Shown: positions 16,986 to 24,705 of the stretch, piece after piece | Numbering within the stretch: the stretch's first letter is position 1 | How the letters are laid out: each line of letters starts with the position of its first letter | Origin: JAFDZV01 sp966128725 | Lineage (GTDB): Bacteria; Bacteroidota; Ignavibacteria; OLB7 | NCBI GenBank assembly: GCA_966128725.1 | Contig: CBHYLN010000029.1 | Location: 1 to 42,718 of the forward strand | Direction of reading: 5' to 3' | DNA length: 42,718 nt | Position numbers and translations under genes: made by a program | Notes under the pieces: generated by a model | What the model saw: the letters and a program-made list of their open reading frames with translations, nothing else | Databases searched by the model: none | What the model was told of the DNA's origin: nothing

Positions 16986-17537
16986 TCACGGCCGCGCATC
17001 GGGCAACCTGTTTCGCCAGCCGCGCTTGTCAACCGCACGCACATTGTCGGCGGTCGCAAGCCCAAGCAGATACGGCATAAGCGATGGCAGTTCGCGATCA
17101 TCCGCCTCACCATGAAACGGTTCAACCCGTACCAGATTGCCGTAGTTGCGCGCATGTTTGCCCGGCGTGTCGTCAACCACCAGCACGCGATCCAGATTGT
17201 AGCCTCGCCGCCGCACTTTCTTCAGATCCTTCAACCAGGAATCGGTCTTGGTCTCCGCATCGAACCTGGGGGTGCATCGCTTTCGCGCCCACAGGAATTC
17301 CAACGGGTAGTGCTCGCCGAACACTTCCTCCACGACGGCCTCGGCATATGGCTCGGAGGAAGAGGTCCAGACCGCAACACTGAAGTGCGCCGCACAGAAG
17401 GCGAGGAACTCGGCAAGGTGTGGCCGCCGGTAGACATTGAACCGATCGAACACAAAATCAGGAGGGCCTGCCAGTCTCCGTTCGGTGGCATGGATCAGCG
17501 TTTCATCGAGGTCGAGAATGAGCAACATTGGGTTCAT
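16986..17537 (-). CDS. HAD-superfamily phosphatase of the FCP1/NIF (Dullard-like) type
   Basis: A 183-residue cytosolic phosphatase-like protein. The catalytic loop LILDLDETLIH supplies the nucleophile and acid aspartates (D9, D11) and T13, the DxDxT signature of the FCP1/SCP1 branch. Further motifs are VAVWTSSSEPYA (HAD motif II), the lysine region DLKKVRRRGY, and VLVVDDTPGKH with the metal-binding DD. Family members in eukaryotes remove phosphate from RNA polymerase II or lipid enzymes; bacterial ones are poorly characterised and the substrate is unknown. I start at ATG 17537, directly ahead of the DLDET strand; a longer frame to 17642 would add sequence that does not resemble the family. 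It lies between the small membrane protein and a GNAT acetyltransferase on the same strand. Confidence 0.8.
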   Translation of the reverse strand: MNPMLLILDLDETLIHATERRLAGPPDFVFDRFNVYRRPHLAEFLAFCAAHFSVAVWTSSSEPYAEAVVEEVFGEHYPLEFLWARKRCTPRFDAETKTDSWLKDLKKVRRRGYNLDRVLVVDDTPGKHARNYGNLVRVEPFHGEADDRELPSLMPYLLGLATADNVRAVDKRGWRNRLPDARP

Positions 17538-17611
17538 GACGGGAACACAGGGGATCGGGATGTGCTGGCGAACCGCGAAGCACGATGCCCAGGCAACTGT
17601 CGCAAGCCGGC

Positions 17612-18148
17612 CTAGCCAGGCGATACAACGGACGCGCGCCACTCGGCACGATCGATGGCATGCAGTTGATCGACGTAGCCATTGATTTCAACATCCTTCA
17701 CGTAGCGCATGCCGTTGTTGGCGGCCACACGCTGCGACGCACAGTTGCCGGGTGCAATCAACGATATCAGCCTGGGAAAACCATGGTTGGTAAAACCATA
17801 CCGCGTTATCGCCCGTGCGGCCTCGGTGCCCAGGCCACGCCCCCAGTAGCGGCGTGCAATCATGTACGCCACCTCGCACTCGGCATTGCCCTCAACAATC
17901 TGCGGCAACAACCCGCAACGCCCGATGAAGCAATTGTCGGAGCGATGGATGGTTGCCCAGAAATAATATCCCGGGCTGTGGTAGTGGGCAAGGCAATCGG
18001 CGATTTCGTTATCAACGAAATCACGCGTTCGGACCTCGTCGAAAAATCGCATCACCTCGGGATCGGCGTACAACGCCACCAGATCATCCGCATCATCAAC
18101 GGTAAGCCGCCTCAGCAACAGGCGTTCGGTTTCGATAACCACCATCAT
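17612..18148 (-). CDS. GNAT family N-acetyltransferase (RimJ/RimL-like)
   Basis: A 178-residue acetyltransferase. It opens with VIETERLLLRRLTVDDADDLVALYADPEVMRF-type sequence, the usual first strand and helix of RimJ/RimL-like enzymes. The acetyl-CoA site is AYMIARRYWGRGLGTEAA (the R/Q-x-x-G-x-G/A motif is RYWGRG). ITRYGF and NCASQRVAANNGM, the late helix that contacts the cofactor, follow. These enzymes transfer acetyl from acetyl-CoA to protein N-termini or small amines; the substrate is not predictable. ATG 18148 (or 18145) is chosen because it sits just before the conserved start; a frame from 18226 would add 26 unrelated residues. The next gene downstream, the HAD phosphatase, starts 74 bases after this stop. 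Confidence 0.87.
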   Translation of the reverse strand: MMVVIETERLLLRRLTVDDADDLVALYADPEVMRFFDEVRTRDFVDNEIADCLAHYHSPGYYFWATIHRSDNCFIGRCGLLPQIVEGNAECEVAYMIARRYWGRGLGTEAARAITRYGFTNHGFPRLISLIAPGNCASQRVAANNGMRYVKDVEINGYVDQLHAIDRAEWRASVVSPG

Positions 18149-18260
18149 GAATGTCAGGTAGGATGCGGAGTGTGCTCCGATTGCCAGCATCGGGGCACGG
18201 AACATCGTCGCCATGTATTCGCCCACCGCCCCAGGCTTCCGCGGGGCTCGAGATCCCGGG

Positions 18261-18770
18261 CTACCCTTCCTTCCGCGAAGCCGCTATCCAGCTTGCACGA
18301 ACGCGGTCGGTGATGGCCTTGTGAAGCTCGTCGAAATCCCTGGAGCGCGGCAACAACGAATCGGCAATGGTAAACTTGCCGCCGCGGTACACGATCTTCA
18401 TATAACGATAACGCGACGCCTTGGCAACGGAAACCTCCACCACATCAACAAACGGCACCGTAACCACATCGCGCGACCATCGGGCCTTTGGGAATACAAG
18501 CGCGTCCTGGTTGTACGCGATCTGCTGATTCAGCGCCAGCCGGCCGATTGCCAGCGCTACACCAACACATGCGAAGGCAATGCTGAGCCCCATCAGAACC
18601 CAATACAACGTGGTGGCGCTGTCGGGCGACAACTCGATGGCCCCGCTGATGGAGATGCCGGATGTGTTGCCATTGGCCTTCATGCCGAGCACAACGGCGC
18701 ACAGGCCGAAGAAGAGAATGCCCAACAGAATAACTCGCCACTTCGGATGGTAATCGTATTCGCGTTCCAT
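18261..18770 (-). CDS. membrane-anchored protein with a bacterial PH-like domain
   Basis: A 169-residue protein with two predicted transmembrane helices (about 11-30, RVILLGILFFGLCAVVLGM, and 54-78, TLYWVLMGLSIAFACVGVAL) followed by a cytosolic beta-rich region (about 85-160). That region has NQQIAYNQDALVF, the VPFVDVVEVSV strand and YMKIVYRGGKFTIADSLL, then a helix at the end. The pattern of two helices plus a PH-like barrel is common in small bacterial proteins such as the STM3941-like group. The function of these is not established. It is 112 bases upstream of the GNAT gene on the same strand. A strong hairpin (18796-18830) lies 26 bases upstream of its start. Confidence 0.65.
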   Translation of the reverse strand: MEREYDYHPKWRVILLGILFFGLCAVVLGMKANGNTSGISISGAIELSPDSATTLYWVLMGLSIAFACVGVALAIGRLALNQQIAYNQDALVFPKARWSRDVVTVPFVDVVEVSVAKASRYRYMKIVYRGGKFTIADSLLPRSRDFDELHKAITDRVRASWIAASRKEG

Positions 18771-18795
18771 TGTGACTGTGTACGTTCAGGGCGGT

Positions 18796-18830
18796 TGCCC
18801 CAATGGTAACGGCACGTTGCCATTGGGGCA
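18796..18830 (-). terminator. 16-bp hairpin upstream of the PH-like gene
   Basis: TGCCCCAATGGTAACG pairs with CGTTGCCATTGGGGCA across a 3-base loop; all pairs are Watson-Crick except one G-T wobble. It lies between minus-strand genes, where it could end transcription from the 19025-19537 gene. No T-run is present on either side. Confidence 0.6.
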
Positions 18831-18910
18831 CAATTGTCCGTAACAGCGTTCCGGACACCTATTGTCTTGCGCGAAACTACGGCAATGCGCTGACCCGTGC
18901 CATGTGGAAT

Positions 18911-18930
18911 GCGGCATGATTGTATGCCGC
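18911..18930. terminator. 7-bp hairpin
   Basis: GCGGCAT / ATGCCGC with a 6-base loop. It is the middle one of three hairpins in the gap 18771-19024. Confidence 0.35.
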
Positions 18931-18958
18931 GTGCACGGCGGCGGCCACCATCAGCAGA

Positions 18959-18987
18959 AACGGCTCACACATCATGCATGAGCCGTT
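18959..18987 (-). terminator. 9-bp hairpin after the 19025 gene
   Basis: AACGGCTCA / TGAGCCGTT with an 11-base loop, starting 37 bases downstream of the stop codon of the minus-strand gene 19025-19537. It is a likely 3' end structure; no T-run follows. Confidence 0.45.
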
Positions 18988-19024
18988 GACGCTGCTGCAG
19001 CCAACGACGCATTCGAGCGCGCTA

Positions 19025-19537
19025 TCAACCGTCCACGCTGAAGCCGGCCGCGGCCATGAATTCCGGCAACGATTGATCGGTGCCGGGGAGCTGTTCCCAC
19101 GCTGCATCCCCCGGCACGCACTGCCGCATATAGGCCCAGTGCAGCACATAGGAGCCAGCGCCCATCACGGTTGACATCTGCATCTCGGCCGCCCACGAGC
19201 CATCCTGCCAGCGCATGTTGCCGATGCCAAGCACACTGGATTGATCTCCGCTCTGGTCAACCGGCACGAACGTCATGTGCAGGTTCCCCTCCGGCGTTAC
19301 CGAGGCCATCACGCGCTGTGCTGTCGGGGTCGCTCCCGTATCGTCGGAATCGGCCGGTATCAACAGCGCCGCGACATTCCCCCAGAAGTAGCCGTCGCGA
19401 TAGTCGATAATCTGCCACACCGTTTGATCGACAAGCCACAACGGCCGTTCGCGATCGGACGAGAACGAAGGAGCCGAAAGGTTGGCGCCGGGCACATACC
19501 AATATGTGCCGGCAAGCCATTGCCAATTCTTGAACAT
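19025..19537 (-). CDS. conserved-looking cytosolic beta-rich protein of unknown function
   Basis: A 170-residue protein without signal peptide or membrane segment. It begins MFKNWQWLAGTYWYVPGANL and alternates aromatic-rich strands (WLVDQTVWQIIDYRDGYFWG, NLHMTFVPVDQ, YVLHWAYMRQCV), as expected of an eight-strand barrel or lipocalin/avidin-like fold; this fold guess rests only on the pattern. I recognise no named family. The start at 19537 has GGAG seven bases upstream, which argues against the longer frame beginning near 19786. It is followed by a hairpin at 18959-18987 and preceded by a 249-base gap from the 19787 gene's stop. Confidence 0.65.
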   Translation of the reverse strand: MFKNWQWLAGTYWYVPGANLSAPSFSSDRERPLWLVDQTVWQIIDYRDGYFWGNVAALLIPADSDDTGATPTAQRVMASVTPEGNLHMTFVPVDQSGDQSSVLGIGNMRWQDGSWAAEMQMSTVMGAGSYVLHWAYMRQCVPGDAAWEQLPGTDQSLPEFMAAAGFSVDG

Positions 19538-19786
19538 GGGAATTCTCCGAACGAAGGTTGATTGAATGAGTCGCGGACCCCGGGGAGACGGGCCTATCAT
19601 CACGATGGCCCGATTGGCGAACATATCGCTGTACGATAGCGCTTTTTGCGGCGGCCGGAACAGTACATCATCATGCACCCGGACACATCTGGCTACGCCC
19701 ACGGAAACATGGGCCCGCGCCCAACTCGGAACACACCGAGACGGACGCGGGCATCGCCTGAAACCAACACCATGACGGGTGGGCAA

Positions 19787-20161
19787 CTACCCGTTGGTGG
19801 GGCAATCGAACACGTCATCGTGATTCTTGTCGAACGCAGCATACAACGTCGGCAGGTCGTTCGCGTCGCCGGGAACCCCTGCGTAGATGTAGGACTCGAT
19901 GCAGATCGGCACGCCGTTGGGATAACGCGCCACGCAGTTCACGCGATAGGTTCCATCGGCCTGCAGCACCCAGCAGCGCGTGATGGAGTATCCGAACATC
20001 ACTGGCCGGTCGGAAAAAGCGCACGTGACAAAGGCCGCGCGCATGGTTCCTGTGTTGAGGCCGGCAACGGACGTGCCGGCTGCGGTGGCCCGGCCGGAGC
20101 CCAGCACGGTTACGATACCGACAACCGCGAGCAATGCCGCGGCGAAAACAAAACGTCGCAT
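19787..20161 (-). CDS. small exported protein with a possible EF-hand-like calcium loop
   Basis: A 124-residue exported protein. The signal peptide is residues 1-28 (RFVFAAALLAVVGIVTVLG ... ATAAG). The mature part has five cysteines (VTC, TRC, VNC, PIC and FDC) and is otherwise beta-like. Near the end, FDKNHDDVFDCPTNG carries the D-x-N-x-D-x-x-x-D spacing of an EF-hand or dockerin calcium loop, though without the usual glycine. AGAGGAG lies eight bases before the ATG, a strong ribosome-binding site. No named family is recognised. It is transcribed away from the TPR/LuxR regulator at 20670, across a 508-base gap. Confidence 0.68.
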   Translation of the reverse strand: MRRFVFAAALLAVVGIVTVLGSGRATAAGTSVAGLNTGTMRAAFVTCAFSDRPVMFGYSITRCWVLQADGTYRVNCVARYPNGVPICIESYIYAGVPGDANDLPTLYAAFDKNHDDVFDCPTNG

Positions 20162-20500
20162 GATAACTTCTCCTCTGGATAATTGTTGATACTATGAACG
20201 CTGAGAACCGACCACGCCATTCGCCATCGGCTGGCCGTACGGAACAAACGGCGCTGACAGTGGCAGAGCCAATTCCGCACAGCCATCGGCAGCATCCGGA
20301 GCGTTGCGAGTTTCGGCCGCTACGGCATTCCGGATGTAATGGCGGCATTGGTTGGGGTTCGCCAGCACAGTTGGCTGTGCGCCGATGCCGGTTGATCACG
20401 GCACGATGCCGAGTCACCGTAGCCTGGCACGGGGGCCGAGCACGATGACGAGGTAACCGACAATCGCCCCGCACATCCAACGCAGGCAAGCAGCACACGT

Positions 20501-20520
20501 CACTGTACAACCACTGTACA
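20501..20520. promoter_or_regulatory. pair of CACTGTACA direct repeats
   Basis: CACTGTACA occurs at 20501-20509 and 20512-20520. The start-to-start distance is 11 bases, about one helical turn, and each copy includes the self-complementary TGTACA. This is the layout of adjacent regulator sites on one DNA face, 150 bases upstream of the TPR/LuxR gene. Confidence 0.4.
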
Positions 20521-20640
20521 CGCTCCGGAAATCGGCTCCGGTATATGGAGCACGGCGGGCATGCAAGCAGCGGTGTTGCCCGGAACGCGCCGCGTATCGA
20601 ACGCCAGCAGCAACAGAAGCAGGATCACCCCCCAAATTCT

Positions 20641-20658
20641 CCCGCCGACATTGGCGGG
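20641..20658 (+). promoter_or_regulatory. hairpin in the leader of the TPR/LuxR gene
   Basis: CCCGCC / GGCGGG with loop GACATT, ending 11 bases before ATG 20670. A stem here would cover the ribosome landing zone and could limit translation. If the true start is further downstream (an ATG is at 20733), it would be a simple leader hairpin. Confidence 0.35.
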
Positions 20659-20669
20659 CTTGGCCAACC

Positions 20670-22328
20670 ATGACACAACGCAGCAGAACAGGATCGCCCG
20701 GCAGGCAGGCAAGTCCGGAGGAAATAGGCGCAATGGTGCAATCATCGTTTCGGATGGTTGTGGCCGATCCCGCGCCGGCACTGAAGCTGGCACAACGCGC
20801 GCTTCGCAAGGCACGGAAATACGGCTATCACAACCAGCAGGCGTTGGCGCTGCTGGCATGCGGCGAAGCACATTACCGGCTGAACCAACCCGATCAACAG
20901 GCGCTCTGCTACCAGAAGGCAGAGGCAATAAGCGGCGCGATGACCGATCAGGAACTGCGCGCCAAGCTGCTTGCCGAAGTCGCGCGCGTTTATAGGGTAC
21001 GGGGTGACTTCAAGGGTGCGCTGGCCTGCGCCGGCACCGCGCTGGAGATTCACGAGCGCAGCGGCGACGCCGAGGCAATCGCCTGCGCGCTGGAGCGCCT
21101 GGGCTCGGTCTCGATGGAGATTGGAGCATTCGAGCAGGGGCTGGCGTATCATTTCCGCGCGCTGGAATTGCGCGAATCGTTGGACACACCGGCCGATCTG
21201 GTGCGGTCGCTTCACAACATCGGCGCGATCTACGGGAACATCAACGATCACGGTACGGCGCTGGGCTACTTCCAACAAGCGCTGGCGTTAAGCGAGAAGA
21301 TCGACCATGATGAAGGCCGCGCGCATTCGTTGGCGGCCATTGCAAGCTGCCTGGAATGCCTGGGGCGTCCGGCCGAGGCATTGCCGCTGCTTCGCACGGC
21401 CATTGCCCTGTATCGCCGGCTGAACCTGCATGTGGAGCAGGTTGATCCCGTGTACACCACGGGCCGCGCATATGCTGCCATGGGCAGGACGGGGCTTGCG
21501 CTACGGCGTTTTCAGCAGGCGCTTGTGCTGGCACGGAAATTCGAGAACACCTCCATGGTTGCCGCGATCCTGCTTTCGATGGGAACGGCTGAACAACAAC
21601 GTGGAAACACGGAAGGCGCATTGCTGGCATATGCCGGCGCGCTGGAACTGGCCGAGCGCTCCGGGATGCGCAACGATGCGCTCCGGCTTCATGCCCGGCT
21701 GGCCGAGCTATGCGAGCTGCTGGGCGACTACGAACGCGCGGTACGGCACCATCGCCTGCGAGCACAACTCCACGAGGATATCCTTGGCATTGGCAGCGCC
21801 AGGGCAATCGCCGGCGTTGAGGTACGCAGGAAGATGGATCAGGCCGATGCCGAACGCGCGCAACTGAGGCTGCGCGCCGAAAACGCCGAGCGCGAATCGG
21901 ATGCAAAGGAGCGCGAGATGCAGATGATGATGTTGAACCTTACCCGGCGCGACAGTGCCCTGGTGGCGGTGCGCGAGGCGGTGGAACCGTTTGCCAGCGC
22001 TCCGCAGCCCGAGTCACGCGAGCTGATATCGCGGATCCTTGCGCATGTGGACAACGCGCTGGACACACATTCGCGGCACCGTGCGTTCGAAAAACAATTC
22101 GAGCGCACGCATATGGGCCTGATCCGCCGTTTGCGCCAGATCGCACCGGATCTTACCCCGGCCGAGATCAAGGTGTGCGTGCTGATACGGTGCGATCTTT
22201 CAACCAAACAAATCGCCGACACGTTGTTCACTTCCCCACTGACCATCAAAACGCATCGCACGCATATTCGCCGGAAGCTGCATCTGGACCGCGAAGGCAG
22301 CCTTGGCAGTTTCCTGCTTTCGGTATAA
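20670..22328 (+). CDS. TPR-repeat regulator with C-terminal LuxR-like helix-turn-helix
   Basis: A 552-residue cytosolic regulator. Tetratricopeptide repeats fill about 15-380, with typical A-L-x-Y-x-x-x-A-L-E-L units such as GLAYHFRALELRESL and ALGYFQQALALSEKI. A charged coiled coil follows (about 385-435, DAERAQLRLRAENAERESDAK-like), then a C-terminal helix-turn-helix (about 485-548) with LTPAEIKVCVLIRCDLSTKQI and a recognition helix around TIKTHRTHIRRKLHL, as in LuxR/GerE proteins. In Bacteroidota this design is common in single-component regulators that sense through the TPR or partner proteins. It resembles the 649-residue protein at 35830. The next gene downstream, 22745, encodes a T9SS cargo. 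The target is unknown. Confidence 0.85.
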   Translation: MTQRSRTGSPGRQASPEEIGAMVQSSFRMVVADPAPALKLAQRALRKARKYGYHNQQALALLACGEAHYRLNQPDQQALCYQKAEAISGAMTDQELRAKLLAEVARVYRVRGDFKGALACAGTALEIHERSGDAEAIACALERLGSVSMEIGAFEQGLAYHFRALELRESLDTPADLVRSLHNIGAIYGNINDHGTALGYFQQALALSEKIDHDEGRAHSLAAIASCLECLGRPAEALPLLRTAIALYRRLNLHVEQVDPVYTTGRAYAAMGRTGLALRRFQQALVLARKFENTSMVAAILLSMGTAEQQRGNTEGALLAYAGALELAERSGMRNDALRLHARLAELCELLGDYERAVRHHRLRAQLHEDILGIGSARAIAGVEVRRKMDQADAERAQLRLRAENAERESDAKEREMQMMMLNLTRRDSALVAVREAVEPFASAPQPESRELISRILAHVDNALDTHSRHRAFEKQFERTHMGLIRRLRQIAPDLTPAEIKVCVLIRCDLSTKQIADTLFTSPLTIKTHRTHIRRKLHLDREGSLGSFLLSV

Positions 22329-22744
22329 CCGCACGGCCACCACACATGGCGGATCATGTACACATAGTGCCCCGCGGGCTTCGCGCCCGCAGAGTTCGCG
22401 CCGCGGGCAGTTGCGCGCGCGTGGGCATTATCAGGCACTCACTGCACGTGACAGGCCACCGCCCGCTACCCGGAACACCCCATGGTTACGCCATCGGCGG
22501 GCATCTACTCCCTTTATACACCCCCCCGAACCGTTGATGCCGGCACTACCCTCAACTATCTTGGTTCCCGCAGTGCAGATGGCAGCAGCAACACGATGTG
22601 GTTCGTGATCGGCACGAGATAGGAGGATGCGCACCTCCGTCAACAACCACCACCCGAGTTGGCGCTGTGCCCGAACGATCCCGAGGAAGCGTTCGGATAA
22701 TTCACCCTCCGGCAACAACTGTATCAACACAATCAACGAGAATC
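22329..22744. other. intergenic region, 416 bases
   Basis: No gene seen. The first part holds a GC-rich hairpin with two mutually exclusive foldings (22368-22409). The remainder shows no clear promoter. Confidence 0.5.
22374..22390 (+). terminator. GC-rich hairpin after the TPR/LuxR gene
   Basis: GCGGGC / GCCCGC with loop TTCGC, 45 bases after the stop. An alternative longer pairing joins 22368-22377 to 22401-22409 (one bulged C). No T-run follows. Confidence 0.45.
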
Positions 22745-24487
22745 ATGATGAAACAGAAACACCCCATCGGCCGGCGCGTCGCGCAACTGGCGCTGGCGCT
22801 TGGCATGGCAGCCGTGGCAGGCACCTCGGCACAGACTTTTCAAAAGGCGTACGACGACAATTTCAACTTCGCGAACTGCAGCCAGATGGTGCTTAGCGTA
22901 CCAGGCGGCTACGTACAGGCAGGATACGGCATGAACTGGGCCGGGATATCAACGGTGATCCTGAGCAAAACCGACGCCAACGGCACGCTGCTCTGGACGA
23001 AGGAGCTGCGAGGGTTCTTCCCCGGCATGGGAAGCGACGATCGCGTTCACGCAATACGCAGCGTCTACTTCTGGGGGCAGCTCATCGGCTACGTGCTGGT
23101 GGGCTCCACGCGCGAAGCCACCGGTGGACGCGATATCCTGGTGATCCGCACCGACGCCAACGGCAACGTTGCCTGGCGCCACACGTTCGGCGCAACCGAC
23201 GTTGAGGACGTCGGGTATGATATCAAGACGATTCCCAGCCAGCAGGTTGGTGATGCCAGCGACTATATCATCACCGGCTACATGGACGCACAGCCGAACG
23301 ACACACGCAACCAGCGGATCGCGTTGCTGCGTCTGGATCCCTGGGGGAACCTGTTGTGGTGCCGCAAATACGGCTTTGGAACGAACCCGCTGATTTCCGA
23401 GGAGAACGTTGGATACTCGGTGGAATATCTATCGCAGAGCGAGGGGTTTGCCATTACCGGATACACCAACCACAGCGAGGCGTCCGCAACCAACAAGGTT
23501 CCGTTCGTGATCCGGACCGACAACGCCGGCGTGATCGTGTGGGCGTTTGCCTATCCGCTTACACAGCTCGACGACAATTACGGCGTGGGGCGGCACATCA
23601 TCGAGAACGGCGACCGCAATCTGGTGGTGGCCGGCTCGGTGAACCAGTTCACCAGCACCAACCACGACGCGTTCCTGATGGAGGTGAACGGAAATACCGG
23701 CGTGGTGACATGGCTGCACACATATGATTGCATCACAGCCGGCACCAGTTCCTACAACGAATATGGATTTCAGGTAGCCGATCTCGGCAACGGTGAATAT
23801 GCGCTGTGCGGCACCACCGATTACGTAAACGATGCCGACCATGTGATGCTGCTCCACACAACACGCAACGGGGCAGGCGTTCTATGGGCCAACAAGTACA
23901 CATTCCGAGGCGTGGTTAATCCGCTGTGGTGGGCCACATCGTTTCTGGAGCCATCGGTAGCCATGGTACATCTTGGCGCCAACGGCTACATCCTGGAAGG
24001 CAACGCATCCACCACCGGCCTGTACCTGATCAAGACAGACGCAAGCGGGAACAGCGATGGCTGCGAGGAGCCGATCCCGGTATCGGTGGGGAGCATCGCG
24101 CCGCCGCGCGTGTCGCTGCCGGAAACCGGCACCGGCACCAATCAGATCGATCTCCCGTTTGGCCAGGATGATCTTGCCTACGATGAGGCCGCCTGCCAAC
24201 CGGCACTGAAGCCGGTGCTGACATCGTTGAACCGGGAAAGCGCCGGCACAACGGTTCGGATGGCGCAGTCGTCGGTGGAGGTCACCCTGGCCGGCAACAG
24301 CGGCGACGCGCTTACGGTGGAGGTTGTGGACATGAGCGGCGCGCTGCTGCACAGCACGCATCGCACCGCGGCGGCAACAACGGAACAGGTGTCGATCCCA
24401 ACGGCCAACTGGCCTTCGGGGGTCTACGTTGTTCGCATCACGCGCAACGGTATCGCGGAATCCCGACAGATTTCCGTGGTGAAGTAA
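22745..24487 (+). CDS. T9SS-exported repeat protein, beta-propeller-like
   Basis: A 580-residue exported protein. The signal peptide is about residues 1-30 (ending GTSAQ). The body has seven repeats of about 60 residues around the motif h-h-x-R/K-T-D-x-x-G-x-x-x-W, for example LSKTDANGTLLWTKEL, VIRTDANGNVAWRHTFG, LLRLDPWGNLLWCRKYG, VIRTDNAGVIVWAF and LIKTDASGNSDGC; this is typical of propeller-like surface proteins in Bacteroidota. The C-terminus (about 495-580) is a type IX sorting domain with VEVVDMSGALLHS and SGVYVVRITRNGIAESRQISVVK-like ending. It is expected on the cell surface or secreted. ATG 22745 starts the signal peptide; 22748 is equally possible. No ribosome-binding site is evident. 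Confidence 0.85.
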   Translation: MMKQKHPIGRRVAQLALALGMAAVAGTSAQTFQKAYDDNFNFANCSQMVLSVPGGYVQAGYGMNWAGISTVILSKTDANGTLLWTKELRGFFPGMGSDDRVHAIRSVYFWGQLIGYVLVGSTREATGGRDILVIRTDANGNVAWRHTFGATDVEDVGYDIKTIPSQQVGDASDYIITGYMDAQPNDTRNQRIALLRLDPWGNLLWCRKYGFGTNPLISEENVGYSVEYLSQSEGFAITGYTNHSEASATNKVPFVIRTDNAGVIVWAFAYPLTQLDDNYGVGRHIIENGDRNLVVAGSVNQFTSTNHDAFLMEVNGNTGVVTWLHTYDCITAGTSSYNEYGFQVADLGNGEYALCGTTDYVNDADHVMLLHTTRNGAGVLWANKYTFRGVVNPLWWATSFLEPSVAMVHLGANGYILEGNASTTGLYLIKTDASGNSDGCEEPIPVSVGSIAPPRVSLPETGTGTNQIDLPFGQDDLAYDEAACQPALKPVLTSLNRESAGTTVRMAQSSVEVTLAGNSGDALTVEVVDMSGALLHSTHRTAAATTEQVSIPTANWPSGVYVVRITRNGIAESRQISVVK

Positions 24488-24517
24488 ACACGGGTGGCGG
24501 GGGCCCCCATTCCGCAC

Positions 24518-24551
24518 ACGGGCGGCACCTTGGCAACAAGGTACCGCCCGT
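24518..24551 (+). terminator. 15-bp hairpin with GCAA tetraloop
   Basis: ACGGGCGGCACCTTG pairs with CAAGGTACCGCCCGT with a single mismatch, closed by the stable GNRA loop GCAA. It lies 31 bases after the stop of the T9SS repeat protein and is followed by TGGTTTG. A confident 3' end structure. Confidence 0.72.
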
Positions 24552-24614
24552 TGGTTTGTGCCCGCATCCAATGGATCAAGGGATGGTCTTCGGCCCCACC
24601 TCGCCCCAAATGCA

Positions 24615-24646
24615 GCAGGGCATCACAACCATGTTGCGATGCCCTG
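24615..24646 (-). terminator. 10-bp hairpin between converging genes
   Basis: GCAGGGCATC / GATGCCCTGC with further CAAC/GTTG pairing inside the loop. It is 60 bases downstream of the stop of the minus-strand gene 24706-26001 and can act on either strand. Confidence 0.6.
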
Positions 24647-24705
24647 CATGCCGATTCAAACGGCCGGGTCAACCATCGATACCACGCCATGACGGCGGCC
24701 AGCGC

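Larger units (their letters stand above)
20162..20669. other. divergent intergenic region, 508 bases
   Basis: It separates the exported protein gene (minus) from the TPR/LuxR gene (plus). I see no credible gene. It holds two CACTGTACA repeats (20501-20520) and a hairpin directly before the downstream start codon (20641-20658), listed separately. Confidence 0.55.
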
